A DNA stretch of 64,000 nucleotides, taken from the NCBI GenBank assembly GCA_051867975.1, contig JBJDZM010000079.1, positions 1-64,000 on the forward strand. Reading direction: 5' to 3'. The notes beneath the pieces are model-generated. The model was not told where the DNA came from. It made no database searches and was given only the letters and a program-made list of their open reading frames with translations. A program made the translations under genes and the position numbers. This document shows positions 43,701 through 58,700 of this stretch, piece by piece. Position 1 is the stretch's first letter. The number at the start of each line of letters is the position of its first letter. Source of the DNA: SVTX01 sp051867975. GTDB taxonomy: Bacteria; Bacillota; Clostridia; Oscillospirales; CAG-272.

Positions 43701-46700
43701 GGAGCTTGTAGAGTCAAAAAATCCCGAGCATACGCAAAAGGCGTTCAACGAGCTTGCAGGGCATACGCCTCTTCAGGTCTTCGCAGGAATGGCGGTCGGA
43801 CTGATAGTCGCGCTGTTGCTCACACTTATCCCTGTATTCGGAGTATCACTTATATGAGAGCAGATGTATATCTCGTCTCAAACCGATATACCGACAGTCG
43901 GACACGTGCCGCGCGCCTTATATCCGAAGGAAAAATCTTCATTGACGGCAGGACGGTCGCAAAGGCATCCGAGGAGATTTCGGATTTCGAACACGACGTC
44001 AGGATAACCGAAGAAGACAGATATGTCGGGCGCGGTGGGCTTAAGCTCGAAGCGGCGCTTGAGCAGTTTGGCGTTGATGTTAAGGACAAAAGATGCATAG
44101 ATGTCGGCGCATCGACGGGCGGATTTACTGACTGCCTTCTGCAAAACGGCGCGTCGGCGGTGTACGCGGTCGATTCGGGAAGAGACCAACTGCACCCGAA
44201 GCTGAGAGCGGACGTGAGAGTAACAAATATAGAAGGATTTAATGCGCGTGAGATGTCAAGAGATATTTTCGGTGTTTTTGATATTGCCGTTATGGATGTC
44301 TCTTTCATCTCGCAAACGCTCATCCATCCTGCGCTTTCTTCGGTGCTTGCCGACGGCGCGATATATGTAAGCCTCATAAAACCGCAGTTTGAGTCGGGCA
44401 GAGGAGCGCTCGGGAAAAACGGTATAGTCAAAAATCCAAAGGACAGAGAAAATGCCATTTTGCGCGTGCTTGAATCGGCATACATAAACGGATTTGAGGC
44501 AAAAGCACTGATCCGGTCTCCGATCGAAGGCGGCGACGGTAACCGTGAATTTCTCGCCTGCTTTGTGAAAAAGGGCGAGTTGGCGCGAAAAAATAACATT
44601 GATGAGAATTATATCAAGAAGATTTCTCGATAAAGGAAGACAACATAATGAACAGTCCCATAAAAAAGGTACTTATTATCACGAATTTTAATATATACGA
44701 CAAGGCAAATGCCGCCATGCGTGTCGCCGAGAAGCTGAAGGAACTCGGGTGTGAGATATGCACTCTGTTCTATAACAAGGACAGAATTTATAGGTATAAC
44801 AGAAATAAGATTGCATTTACCTATCTTTCAACCGATGATGCGTATAGCTCGGTTGACGCGGTGATCGTATTGGGAGGAGACGGCACGATACTTGAATCAG
44901 CCCGCCGCGCAGCCCCATACGGAACCTGCATACTCGGACTTAACCTCGGGCATCTCGGATACATGGCGGAGCTTGAGCTTGGAGAGATAGACAAGCTTGA
45001 GAGCATCGTTTCGGGAGACTATAAGATCGAGACGCGTTCCATGCTCAATATTGAAATACTCACCACCGACGGCAAGGTAAGAAAGAATGAGTACGCGCTT
45101 AACGATGCCGTACTCTCTAACGGTACGATATCACGCATAGTCGACACCGAGCTTTACGAGGGCGGAGTATTCATCGGAAATTACCGCTCCGATGGAATGA
45201 TAATATCAACTCCGACAGGTTCTACGGCATATTCTTTAGCGGCAGGCGGAGCCATAGCAGACCCGAGAGTCAACTGCTTTTGCGTAACGCCGATATGCCC
45301 CCACTCGCTATACGCCAGACCGCTTATTTTCCCTGACAGCGCGAGCATTGAGATAGAAAACAACTGCACAAGGGAAAAAACGCTCTTTTTGACGGTTGAC
45401 GGAAGAGTAAATTATGAGCTTTCGCTCGGAGAGAGAATAAGAGTGACGCGCTCACCTCTGTTTACAAGATTTGTCAGAATAAAAGACGACAGCTTTTACG
45501 ACAGACTGAGGCAAAAAATGAATGACTATAAATAATCGGAGATAGAAATGAAAAAGGGAAGACAGGAAAAGATTCTTGAACTGATAACAAAATATGAGAT
45601 AGAGACTCAGGATGACCTTATGGACATGCTGATGATTGAGGGATATAAGGTAACTCAGGCAACGGTATCGAGAGACATAAGAGACCTTGACCTTGTAAAA
45701 GTCGCAACCAAGGACGGCTCTTATAAGTACGTTGTTTCGCATCTGTCAAAAGGTATTTCCGGAGGCGTGAGCTTGCTTAGAAATCCGATAGTGAATACGG
45801 TAACCGATATCACTTGCGCTCAAAATATCATCGTCATAAAAACAACGCCCGGAATGGCTCAGGCGGTGGCGACATTCATTGACCACATGCCCGAATTAAA
45901 AATACTCGGGTGCGTTGCCGGAGACGACACGATAATCGTCGTAACGGCAGATAACGAAGCCGCCGACCGGACGGCTGAAAAGCTCAGAGGATTGATTATA
46001 CATTAAGATACAAGACTTTGGAAAGGGGGCGTGTTTATGCTCAAGAGTCTGCATATAGAGAATATAGCGGTCGTAAAAAATGCTGATATCGAGTTTTCGG
46101 GCGGGTTTACCGTGCTTACGGGTGAGACAGGTGCCGGAAAGTCGGTCATGATAGACAGTATAAATATGCTCACGGGTGCGAAGGTGGCAAGAGACGTTAT
46201 TCGCACAGGCGAGAGCTACGCGCTCTCCGAGGCGGTTTTCGACGGCTTGTCGGATGCAGTGTGTGAAAAGCTTTCCGAACTTTTGATAGAGCCTGAAGAC
46301 GGAGAGATAATCGTCAGTTGTAAGCTGGGTTCTGACGGAAAGACCGTCAACCGTATAAACGGCAGAAGCGTTACGCGCGCGTCTTTACGGGAAATCTCGA
46401 AAGTGCTGATATCAATTCACGGACAGAACGACAGCAAGGTCTTGTTCAATAAAAACGCATATTTTGACCTCGTTGACTCATACGGCGAGTGCTTTTCCGA
46501 GAGAGATACATACAGAGAGATATACCGCGCGCTTGAAGAGACAAAGCGTAAGCTCTCGGCTATCAGGTGCGACGAGGAAGAAAAGGCGAGAAGGAGAGAT
46601 ATGCTTGAATATCAAATCAAGGATATTGACTCCAAAAAGCTGAAGATGGGCGAGGAAGAAGCTCTTGAAGCCGAAAAACTCCGCCTTAAGAACATAGAAA

Positions 46701-49700
46701 AGATAAATAAGCACATAAATTTTGCAGACCGTGTGCTGTCAGGCGGTGAGCGCGGCGGTAACGTTTCTTATATGCTCTCCCGCGCCTCGGAATCGTTAGG
46801 GAAGATAGCCGACGTCGTGCCGAATGCCGCGCAACTTGCCGAAAAACTTATGGAGATGAGCTATGAGGTGTCCGACGTTGCGGACGAGGTGAAAAAACTG
46901 TCCGACATGGACTGTGAGGATGCCGATGCGAGACTTGATAAGATAGAATCTCGGCTTGAAGTCATATCGTCACTTAAAAAGCGTTACGGAAAGGATATAA
47001 AGTCTATCCTGGCGTTCAGAGATAAGGCGGTCTCTGAGCTTGATTCAATAGAGCGTTCGGACGAGGATGCCGAAAAATACACCTCTGAGATAAAATCGCT
47101 CCAAAAGTGCGCCTGCGATGCGGCAAAACTTTTGTCCGAAAAGAGAATTTCAGCCGCAAAGAGAGCATCCGAGAGCATTATGGACGTCCTTTCCTATCTT
47201 GACATGCCCAAGGTCAGATTTGAAATTGACGTTGCGCCGTCCGATGGGCTTAACTCGTACGGTGCCGATAAGATCGAGTTTGCCGTCGCTACAAACCCCG
47301 GTGAGCCGCTTATGCCCATGAGCGAGATAGCATCGGGCGGTGAGATGGCGAGAATAATGCTTGCAATCAAGAGCGTATTGAACGAAAAGGACGGAGTCAC
47401 ATGCTCGATATATGACGAGATAGACACGGGAATTTCGGGAAAAACATCGCGCAAAATAGGTGTTAAATTACATTCAATAGCGCAGTCCTCACAGGTCATT
47501 TGCGTCACTCATTCCGCGCAGATAGCAACGCTTGCCGATAATCATTTTCTGATATCAAAAAAGGAGATTGACGGCAGAGCGTATACGAGCATAAGGTCAC
47601 TTTCGTATGAGGAAAGAGTCGAGGAAGCGGCAAGAATACTCGGCGGAATAAACATCACCGAGGCGCAAAGACAGGCGGCGCGCGACATGCTTGACAACAA
47701 ATCGGAATAATTTTAAATAACGTATTGAAAAATCGGTTCGTATATGGTATAATACGAGGTTGTAGATAAAGAAAGGTTAGTATAAAATGCTTAAAATAAA
47801 GACACAAATAGCCGAAAAGATACTTGAGGGAGTGAAGAAGATCAATCCCGATGTCGAGATGAGCACGGCAGACATCGCAGGTATGCTGGAATATCCCCCC
47901 GACACCGGCATGGGAGACCTCGCGTTTCCTTGCTTTAAACTTTCAAAGGCACTGCGCCGCTCGCCCGTGCAGATTGCGGCAACCATCGCCGAGGGGCTTG
48001 TGTGCGAGGCTGTCGGCTCCGCAGAGGCTGTAAACGGCTATCTCAACATAAAAATTTCGAATGAATATCTCGGAAAAAACGTGCTTCCCGAAATACTTGA
48101 CAAAAAGGAAAACTACGGCGCGCCCGACCTCGGTAAAGGCAAGACGGTCGTTCTTGACTATTCTTCGCCTAACGTCGCAAAGCCCTTTCACATAGGACAT
48201 CTCGGCACGACGGTCATCGGTCACTCTTTGAAAAAACTGCACGAGTTTGCAGGCTACAATTGCATCGGAATCAACTATCTCGGTGATTGGGGAACGCAGT
48301 TCGGTAAGCTCATAGTGGCATACAAGCTTTGGGGCAATAAGGAGCAGATAGAAGAGGGCGGAATAGACAAGCTCGTTGAGCTTTACGTCCGTATCAACAA
48401 CGAGATAAAGGGCGACGAGGAAAAGGGAATCGCTCCTCGTGCTGACCTTGCAGACCGGTCCAGAGAAGAATTCCATAAGATGGAGATAGGAGACGAGGAG
48501 AATATCGCTCTTTGGAAGTGGTTTGTTGAAATAAGCCTTGCGGAGTATCAGAAAACATACAAGCAGCTCGGAATTGAATTCGACAGCTACAAGGGCGAGA
48601 GCTTCTACACCGACAAGATGCCCGCACAGGTTGAAAAGCTCAGAGAGTGCGGTCTCCTTAAACTTGATGACGGTGCATCGATAGTTGATCTTGAGGAATA
48701 CGGGATGCCCCCGTGCCTCATTCTCAAACGCGACGGCTCAACGCTTTACCCAACGCGCGATATTGCGGCGGCGGTTTACAGAAAAGAGCATTATAATTTT
48801 GATAAGTGTATATACGTAACCAGCACCCAGCAGATACTTCACTTCAAGCAGTGGTTCAAGGTAGTTGAGCTTATGGGATATGATTGGTACGACCAACTTG
48901 TGCATATACCGTACGGCACGGTTTCCCTAAACGGCGCAAAGCTTGCGACAAGAACCGGCAATGTCGTCCTTCTCAAAGACCTTTTCGCACAGGCGATTGA
49001 GAAGGTAAAGGGAATTATGGAAGAAAAAAATCCCGACCTTCAAGGAAAAGACGATATCGCGGAGGCGGTCGGTGTCGGTGCGGTGGTCTTCTACTACCTC
49101 ACGAATAACCGCATAAAGGACATAAATTTCAACCTTGAGGACGCTTTGAGCTTTGACGGGAATACGGGACCGTACGTTCAGTATACCTACGCGCGCACCT
49201 GCTCGGTGCTTGAAAAGGTTAAGGACGAAAGATTTAGCGATGAGCTTGTCATCACGACCGACGAGGAAGCGGCGCTTGTTAAGGCGATGGCGCAGTATGA
49301 GGAGAGAGTTTTGAGCGCAATACGCGATTATGAGCCTTCGGTCATCACGAGATTTATTCTCGATGTTGCGGTTGCTTTCAACAAGTTCTACCATGAGTGC
49401 CGCATCGTAAACGAGGCGGACGAGAAGGTAAGACAGACGAGAATTAGACTCACAGAGGCAACAAGATACGTCCTCGGCAGTGCGTTCTCGCTTATCTGCT
49501 TAAAGAAAACAGAGCGAATATAATTCGAAACATAGGTTAATAATTGAAAGGAATATATAAGTATGTCAGGACACAGTAAATGGGCTAATATCAAGCACAA
49601 AAAGGAAAAGACCGACGCGGCTCGCGCAAAGGTGTTTACAAGAATAGGCAAAGAGATAACGGTTGCAGTTAAAGAGGGCGGCGGAGACCCTACATCGAAC

Positions 49701-52700
49701 TCCAAGCTCCGTGACCTTATACAGAAGGCTAAGGCAAATAACGTGCCGAACGATAACATCGAGAGAACGATAAAGAAGGCGCTGGGCGGAGCAGGCGAGT
49801 CCTTTGAAGAGGTTGTTTACGAAGGGTATGGACCTGCCGGAATCGCTGTCATCGTTGAGGCGGCAACCGACAACAGAAACAGAACCGCAGGCAATGTCCG
49901 CTCGTATTTCTCAAAATATCACGGAAACATGGGCCAGACCGGTTGTGTCGGCTTTATGTTTGAGGATAAGGGCGTTATCGTCATTATGGACGAGGACGGC
50001 GAGATAGACGAAGACAAGCTCATGGAGACCGCTCTTGAAGCAGGTGCGGAGGATTTCTCGGGTGAGGACGGCGTATTTGAAATATATACCACTACCGACG
50101 ATGTCTACGCTATCGCGGATACGCTTAAGCAAGCAGGATATTCCCTTGAATCCGCGGAGACGACAAAGGTTCCAACAACATACGTCACCCTTGACAACGA
50201 GGACGACATCAAATTCATGAGTCTTCTTATCGAAAAGCTCGAAGAGGACGACGACGTTCTTGAAGTCTACCACAATTGGGAGAATTGCGAACAGTAATCA
50301 GGGATGCGTTTAGGGGAACTTTTTTCAAAAAGTTCCCCTAAAACCCCTCAAAAACTTTCAAAAAGGTTTTTGAGGAATAATAAAATGTTTTGAAGATTCA
50401 TAAGAAATTTTGAGGAAGTATCTCAGGTCGGTCTCGGGCGGCGACCGAGTGGGGTATGGGGCAACGCCCCGAATTTGAGGCATGAAGCAGAATAAATATA
50501 CAAGGTTATTTTCAAATACTTTAATATTTACGGTCGGTAAGTTTGTTTCCAAGCTTATCGTTATTTTCATGCTTCCGTTTTACACCTCCTATTTGACGAG
50601 CGCGGAATACAGCACGGCGGATCTTATCACAAATCTTTGCAATCTGCTAATTCCAATGGCGTGTCTCGGCGTCAGCGAGGGAATATTCCGCGGTGCGGCG
50701 TCAAAAAACGTGGACAAGGAGTCCTTCTTCACGAACGGCGCGCTGCTTATGATTATTGGAAGTGCTTTTTTTCTTGCGCTTTCTCCGATCCTCAATCTTT
50801 TTGATTACTTCAACGAATATATTTGGCTGATAATTCTGTATGTTCTGGCATCGAATATACACTCGGTCTGCTCACAGTACGTCTGTGCAATAGGCAGAAC
50901 AAAGCTGTTTGCAGGACAGGGAGTGCTTAATACGATGCTGACCGTGCTGCTCAATATTTTGTTCCTTGTCGGATTTGATATGGGCATTAACGGATACGTT
51001 CTGTCTATCGTGCTTGCAGATTTTCTGTCGACTGTATTTTTGGTATTTGTCGCGAAGCTTTACCGCGCGTTTATTCCGAAAAAGATAGATAAGCAGGTTT
51101 TAAAAGAGCTTTTGCGATTCTGCCTTCCTCTTATTCCGTCAACGGTTTTCTGGTGGATAACAGGCGTTTCGGACAGATATATGGTAGCATATTTCTGCTC
51201 GGACGAGATAAACGGTCTTTATGCCGCGGCGTATAAGGTGCCGACGCTTCTGACATACGTCGTCATCATTTTCAACGATGCGTGGAAGCTTTCTGCAGTC
51301 TCGGAGTCCGACAACAGAGAAGAATGTGTAAAATTCTATTCGGGTGTATTCAAGTATTACATTGCAGTCATGTTTTCGGGCGGAGCGATACTTGCGGTCG
51401 GGGCGCAGGTTTTCTCAAAGATACTTTTTGCCGAGAGCTATTTTTCGGCGTGGATATATATCCCGATACTGTCTGCCGCAACTGTCTTTACAGCACTTGA
51501 TACCTTCCTCGGAAGTGCATATTTTACCGTTAAAAGGACGGGAATGTCATTTTGGACGTCATTTATCGGTGCGGCGCTTAACGTCGCCCTAAACATTATT
51601 TTGATACCGAGTGACAGTGCCATAGGCGGCGCAGTCGGTGCATCGATCGCTACCTTGATAAGCTATTTTGCGGTCTTTGTCATACGCGCCGTGACGATGC
51701 ACAAATTCATTCCGTTTAGGATGTACCCCGTAAGACTTATTATCAACACGCTCATGATAACCGCTATCGCTGTGATCATGACGGCGTGGGGAAGTGATAT
51801 AAAAGGCATTTTGACGGCGTGTGCCGTGCTTCTCATAAGCATTGTATTCAATGGAAGAGATATTTTCCTCGGTTGTAAGGATGTTCTTATGTCACTGAAA
51901 AAGAAAAAGGGAACATCGGGAGAATAATTTACAGTTAGTTCATATTTATTTTTGGATTTGACTTGCAAAAAGAGAATATTTATGGTATAATCATTTCCGC
52001 GTGTGAAAAACACATTATTTTAAGGGTGGTCCGCTGCAATGCTCGCATGAACATCCGGATTTTTAAGGAGGGCTTTTAAGATGGATCTTATTAAGGCTTT
52101 TACAAACGAGCAACTCAAAACAGAGGTACCCCAGTTCAACATCGGTGACACCGTTCGTGTTCACAACAAGATCGTAGAGGGTACAAGAGAAAGAATTCAG
52201 ATGTATGAGGGTACTGTTATCGCAAAGCACGAGGGCGGCATCTCTTCTACTTTCACAGTTAGAAGAATCGCTTACGGTTGCGGTGTTGAAAAGACATTCC
52301 CCGTCCACTCTCCCAACGTAGTAGCAGTCGACGTTATCCGCAAGGGTAAGGTTCGCCGCGCTAAGCTCTACTACCTCCGCGGAAGAGTCGGTAAGGCTTC
52401 TAAGGTTAAAGAAGATCTCGCAAAGTAATAATTCTTTGTCTGTAATACAGAGGAGTCCGAACAAAATCGGACTCCTCTGTGTTTTATCGTTGATATATGA
52501 GTGGTTTTATGTGTTATTCGGAAGAACGTATCGCTTGATGACAGAGAACAGCGTCTTACGAGACGCGCCAACGAGGCGGAGAGGGCGCGAATTGTCTTTG
52601 AAGGAAACTGTCGGTGTGTTAAGTCCCGAGAGGGCGAACTTTCGCCAAAGAAGTTCTGCGGTGGTGTCGTCGGGTGAGAGGATATCGGACTCAAGAATGA

Positions 52701-55700
52701 TGTGTGAAGGCGAGAAAGCGCAACCCATAAAATGAGCAAGCTGAACGAAGATGGCATCCGATACGTTTTTCTCCGTGAGCATATGATCTGTGAACAGTTT
52801 TCCTGCTATATCCGGAAACAACGATTCGGGAGAACAGACGGTCACCGAGCCGTCCCCGTGAATATGAAACGCCGAGATATGCCTTCCTATAAATATGTAT
52901 GAAAGCCCGCAAGGGTCTATTGTGTTTCCATAAGCTTTGAATTTGAGCGAATTCAAAATGGCATCCGAGACCGTCATATGAGATGCGGGATATTTCCCAA
53001 ACTCGGAATGAACGAGGTTCGCGATATGTTCTTCAGATGAGATGTTCGGTAAAAATCCGTACACCGACATTCCGGGGCGGGACACGGGAATATCCGCATA
53101 GATGACCGAAATTGCGCAAAAGCTGTATCCTGATTTTTTCACATTCATTGAGTGGCGCGAGAAGAAAACATTGAGGTTGTCCGCGTGAGATATTTCGGTG
53201 TCGTATTCATATTCGGTATGAAATTTTATATCTCCGTACGGACTGACGATGCTCATTTTAAACGCCGACGATGACAGGTCGATGACCAGCACTCGAACCC
53301 CCTCGTTACAGAACAGATGAAAGCATGGTCTTTTTCCGTCAGATGAATATTGTCTTTCGCACATAAATCCACTCTCGATTAAGGCGCGAGCCGCCTTCCC
53401 GGCTGTCATTTCGCTGACAGAGCAAGACTCAGCGACAGAGGCGCGCGTCGGCGCGTATCCGGATAAATATGAGAATATCAGTTTATCAAGTGTTTCCGCT
53501 TTTAAATCAAGACCGATCCTTTTGAATTTTGGCATACATGTCACCGTTTTGCATTTATTTTACCTAATGATTATAGGGCAAAAATGTTATTATGTCAATA
53601 GGGGAGTATAAATTAAGAAGCACAAGCGGAGTTCACAAAAAATTAACATAATATCTGAAATACTTGAGAAAAACTCTTGACAAACAACTCTTGTAATGGT
53701 ATAATATTTCTCGCCGCGTAGAAATGGCTTTTTTAAGTGTGCCGAGAGGCAGCGCCATAATAGCGAGACTTAATGAAAGAGAGGTGCTTTTCGTGTTTGC
53801 AATTATTGAAACCGGCGGAAAGCAGTACAAGGTAACAGAGCAGGATATTATCTTTGTTGAGAAGCTTGACTGCGCAGAGAACGACGAAGTTGTATTCGAC
53901 AAGGTCGTTGCTGTTTCCACAGAGGCAGGCTTTAAGGCAGGTACACCCACGGTTGAAGGTGCAGTTGTAAAGGGTACTGTTGTAAAGAACGGTAAGGGCA
54001 AGAAGATCTATGTTCTTAAGTACAAGTCCAAGAAGGACTCGAAGAAGAAGATTGGTCACAGACAGCCTTACACCAAGGTTCAGATCACATCTATCGTTGG
54101 CTGATCATTATGACGAAAATAGTATTTTTTCGCAGTGACGGCATCTTCTACGGATTTGAGGAACAGGGTCATACGGGCTTTGGCACCGAGGGGGACGATG
54201 TCCTTTGCGCGGCGCTTTCTGCTATGACGATGCTGATAATCAACGCCGTGGAGATAGCGTACGATTCTTCGGTCGATTATGAGATCGACGAAGAGACAAC
54301 AAACATCCGAGTAAGGTCAAAGGCGGCTCTTCCCGAGTTTGAGGAGGATGAGCTTAAAAGATATGCGGTATCGGGAATTTTCCTTGCATACTATAAGCAG
54401 ATTGAAGACCTTTGCGAGGAGTATTACGATTTTCTCGACGTAAAAATCGAGGACCGTCCTTACGATGCGTAAGACGGGCAACTAACACAACACAAATCAG
54501 GAGGTAAAGATAATGGTAAAGCTTAGTTTACAGTTCTTTGCTCATAAGAAGGGTGTCGGTTCTACAAAGAACGGCCGTGACAGTGAATCCAAGCGCCTCG
54601 GCGTAAAGAGAGCTGACGGTCAGGCGGTTCTCGCCGGCAACATTATCGTAAGACAGAGAGGAACAGCCATTCATCCCGGTAACAATGTCGGTATCGGTAA
54701 GGATGATACACTTTTCGCTCTTATCAACGGTAAGGTAAAGTTTGAGCATAAGGTTGGAGGAAAGAAGCAGGTAAGCGTTTACGCTGACTGATATTTCCGG
54801 ACATAAACAGAGGGTATGGCAAAAAGCGCATACCCTCTGTTTATTTGAAACGATATTTGAAAAATCTTGACTTATTGTTTTTTGGTGATATAATTGATTC
54901 ATAAATACACTTGAGGGAGCATTCTGTTTTGAAAATTCTTTATGAGGACAAATATTTGATTCTTTGCGAGAAGCCTGTCGGTGTTGAGTCACAGAGAAGC
55001 AGTCGGGGTGGCGAGGATATGCTCACACTGCTTGAAGAATACAGACATGAGAAGGGTGAGGACGGCTACGTTGGGCTTGTGCATAGGCTTGATACCGCAA
55101 CGGGCGGCGCGATGATTTACTCAAAGCGCGAGGATATGACGGGAAAGCTATCGGCTCTCGTCCGGTCGGATGATTACAAGAAGACCTATTTGGCAGTGAT
55201 TCACGGAGTGCCCGACAAGCCTATGGGCGAGATGCGCGACCTGCTTTTTCACGATAAGCAAAGGAATAAGTCCTATGTCTGTGACAAAGAACGGTCGGGA
55301 GTCAAGGAAGCGATACTGAATTACCGAGTTTTAAAGACCGTCGGGCAAGAGGGCGGCGATGGAATGTCGCTTGTTGAAATCAGGCTCGTTACGGGCAGAA
55401 CGCACCAGATAAGAGTTCAGTTTGCCTCGCGGAAAATGCCGCTTGTCGGTGACGGAAAGTACGGCAGCAGAGACAACAAGGCGAATATGTCACTTTGGTC
55501 GCACAGGGTTGAATTTATCCATCCTCAAACTAAAAAGGAAATTTGCGCGGAGAGCCTACCGCCGCCTAATTATCCGTGGAATTTATTTGATATCACCGAA
55601 ATAACCTAATAAAACCGATAAAACCAAATGCAAAAAATGTATCCTTTGCATTTGGTTTTGTAATAAGAAGATTGTCAAGAACGCTTTAGCTCTCGGTTCT

Positions 55701-58700
55701 GTCGGCACCTTCATGCAAAAAATCCACGATGGAGCCGAAAATAGTAAAAGCAACTTTTTGCCTGTATTCCTCGGTCGCAAATTTTGCCGCCTCAATGGGG
55801 TTTGAGAGAAATCCGCACTCTACGAGAACTGCCGGGCAGGGAGCCTTGTCAAGTAAAAAAATCGCGCTCGTGGCGGCTTTTATTTTCCTGTTGTTGTCGG
55901 GCTGCAGTAGAGCTTTGTTGTTTGCCTGAACCCTTTCTGCAAGCACGATTGAGTCACTGAAATTTTGCGAATACCACACCTGAAGTCCCGAGTATTTCGA
56001 GTCCTGATATGAGTTCATATGTATGCTGACGAAGATCGCGTTTTCCGAATTTTGCATGACGTTCAGTCTCGCGGCGTGGTCGAGCTTTTTCTTTCTGCCC
56101 TGAAAATCGACGTTTCGGTCATAAAGCAATCTGTCGTCTTCCCGTGTCATTACGGCGTTTATTCCGCTTGCCCTGAGCATTTCGCAAAGCATCTTGGCAA
56201 TACTCAAATTGATGTCTTTTTCAACAAGTCCCGAAGCGCTTGATGTCCCTCCGTCCTCGCCGCCGTGACCCGCATCTATTATGACCGTCGTGTATTTTGG
56301 CGTCTTCACCTCTGCCGCCGCACCGCTATACGGTGCCGGAAGACGGAACGTACCGAGGAAGAAAGCCAGCACGCAAAGACAGATCGAAGATAATAAAAAG
56401 AAAAGAGTAATCTTTAAAAAACATATTTTATTCATTTTTGTCCCCGTATCAATATTTACTTGTATATCATATTCGGTTGAAGTATTTTTAATGTGAGATA
56501 CTGCCGCTTTTGTGCAAAAAAAGCAACGGTCTGCCAAAAGGGCGATATCTTTCACTGCAATACGAACAAAAATGATTAAACGGGTATATTTTGCTTGACA
56601 AAAAATGCGGTTTGTAGTATAATTGTTCTTAATAAAATTTTCATGGGAATATACGATAAATTCCCGATTTTGACACAAAAAGAAAGGAAAAACCGAGATG
56701 AATTTTTTTGACGAGCTTGAATATTTCGACAAAGAAGTGCATGATGCCTGTAATCTTGAGCTTGAGCGTCAACAGCACAACATTGAGCTTATTGCGTCAG
56801 AGAACATCGTGTCGAAAGCGGTGTTGTTGGCGGCAGGAACACCTCTTACGAATAAGTACGCCGAGGGATTTCCCGGTAAGCGTTACTACGGTGGATGTCA
56901 GTGTGTAGATATCGTAGAGAATATCGCGCGCGAACGTGCAAAGAAGCTTTTCGGAGCGGAGCACGCAAACGTCCAGCCTCACAGTGGCGCTTCTGCGAAT
57001 CTCGCGGTATTTTTTGCGCTTTTGGAGCCGGGAGACACGGTCATGGGACTCAATCTGGCGCACGGCGGACATCTCTCGCACGGTTCTCCCGTAAACATCT
57101 CGGGAAAATATTTCAATATAGTTCCATACAGCGTTGACGACGAGACTGCCATGCTTGACTACGATGCGATAAGACAGACGGCTCTTGAATGTAGACCTAA
57201 GATGATAATCGCGGGTGCAAGCGCATATTCAAGAACTATCGATTTTGAAAAGATAGGAGAGATTGCAAAGGAAGTCGGCGCATATTTTATGGTAGATATG
57301 GCGCATATTGCGGGACTTGTAGCCGCAGGACTTCATCCCTCTCCCGTTCCTTACGCTGACGTGGTCACGACCACTACGCACAAGACGCTTCGCGGACCTC
57401 GCGGCGGAATGATACTTTGCCGTGAAGAGCTTGCGCAGAAGATAGACAAGGCGGTGTTCCCCGGAACACAGGGCGGACCTCTCATGCACATCATCGCCGC
57501 AAAGGCGGTGGCGCTCGGCGAAGCTCTCAAGCCCGAATTTAAGGAATATCAGCAGAATATCGTCAATAACGCAAAGGTTCTTTGCAATGCACTCAAGGAA
57601 GAGGGCTTCAGAATAGTGTCGGGAGACACCGATAATCACCTTATGCTCATTGACCTTCGTCCCTTCGGCGTTACAGGCAAGGAGATGGAACGCAGACTTG
57701 ACGAGGTCCACATCACGGCAAACAAAAACGCAATTCCGAACGACCCCGAGAAGCCGTTTGTAACAAGCGGAATCCGAGTCGGAACACCGGCGGTCACGTC
57801 ACGCGGATTCGGCGAGGAAGAGATGAAGATGATTGCAAAGTGGATGAAGACGGTCGCTACCGACTTTGAGGCAAATAAGGAGAGAATAAGCGCAGAGGTA
57901 ATGGCTCTCTGCGAAAAATACCCCATATATAACTGATAAAAGGAGATAGAGAGAATGGCAAAGTTTATCAATGAACCCTCACATACGTTTAACGAGTATC
58001 TTCTCATTCCGGGATATTCCTCAAGCGAGTGCATACCTGCAAATGTGAGTCTCAAAACACCTCTTGTAAAGTTCAAAAAGGGCGAAAAACCTGCGATTAC
58101 AATGAATATTCCGATGGTTTCGGCTATCATGCAGGCGGTATCAGGCGACAAGCTTGCCGTTGCCTTGGCAACCGAGGGCGGTGTGTCATTTATTTACGGC
58201 TCGCAGTCGATTGAGGATCAGGCTGCAATGGTAAAGAGAGCAAAAGACCACAAGGCAGGATTTGTCACAAGCGATTCGAATGTTCGTCCCGATTCGACTC
58301 TTGCCGATATCATCGCGCTTAAGGAAAAGACCGGTCACTCGACCGTTGCCGTCACATCGGACGGAACACCCGAAGGCAAGCTTCTCGGTATTGTGACGGG
58401 CAGAGACTACCGCGTCAGCCGTATGTCGACAGACACAAAAGTCGAGACATTTATGACTCCTTTTGATAAGCTCGTCGTTGCAAAAGAGGGAACGACTCTC
58501 AAAGAAGCTAACGACATCATCTGGGACCATAAGCTCAACTCTCTCCCCATAATCGACGACAAGCAGAGACTCCGCTATTTCGTATTCCGTAAGGACTATA
58601 CCTCTCATAAAAATAACCCTAACGAGTTGCTTGATGCGGATAAGAGATACGTTGTAGGCGCAGGTATCAACACGCGCGACTACGCGGAGAGAATTCCGGC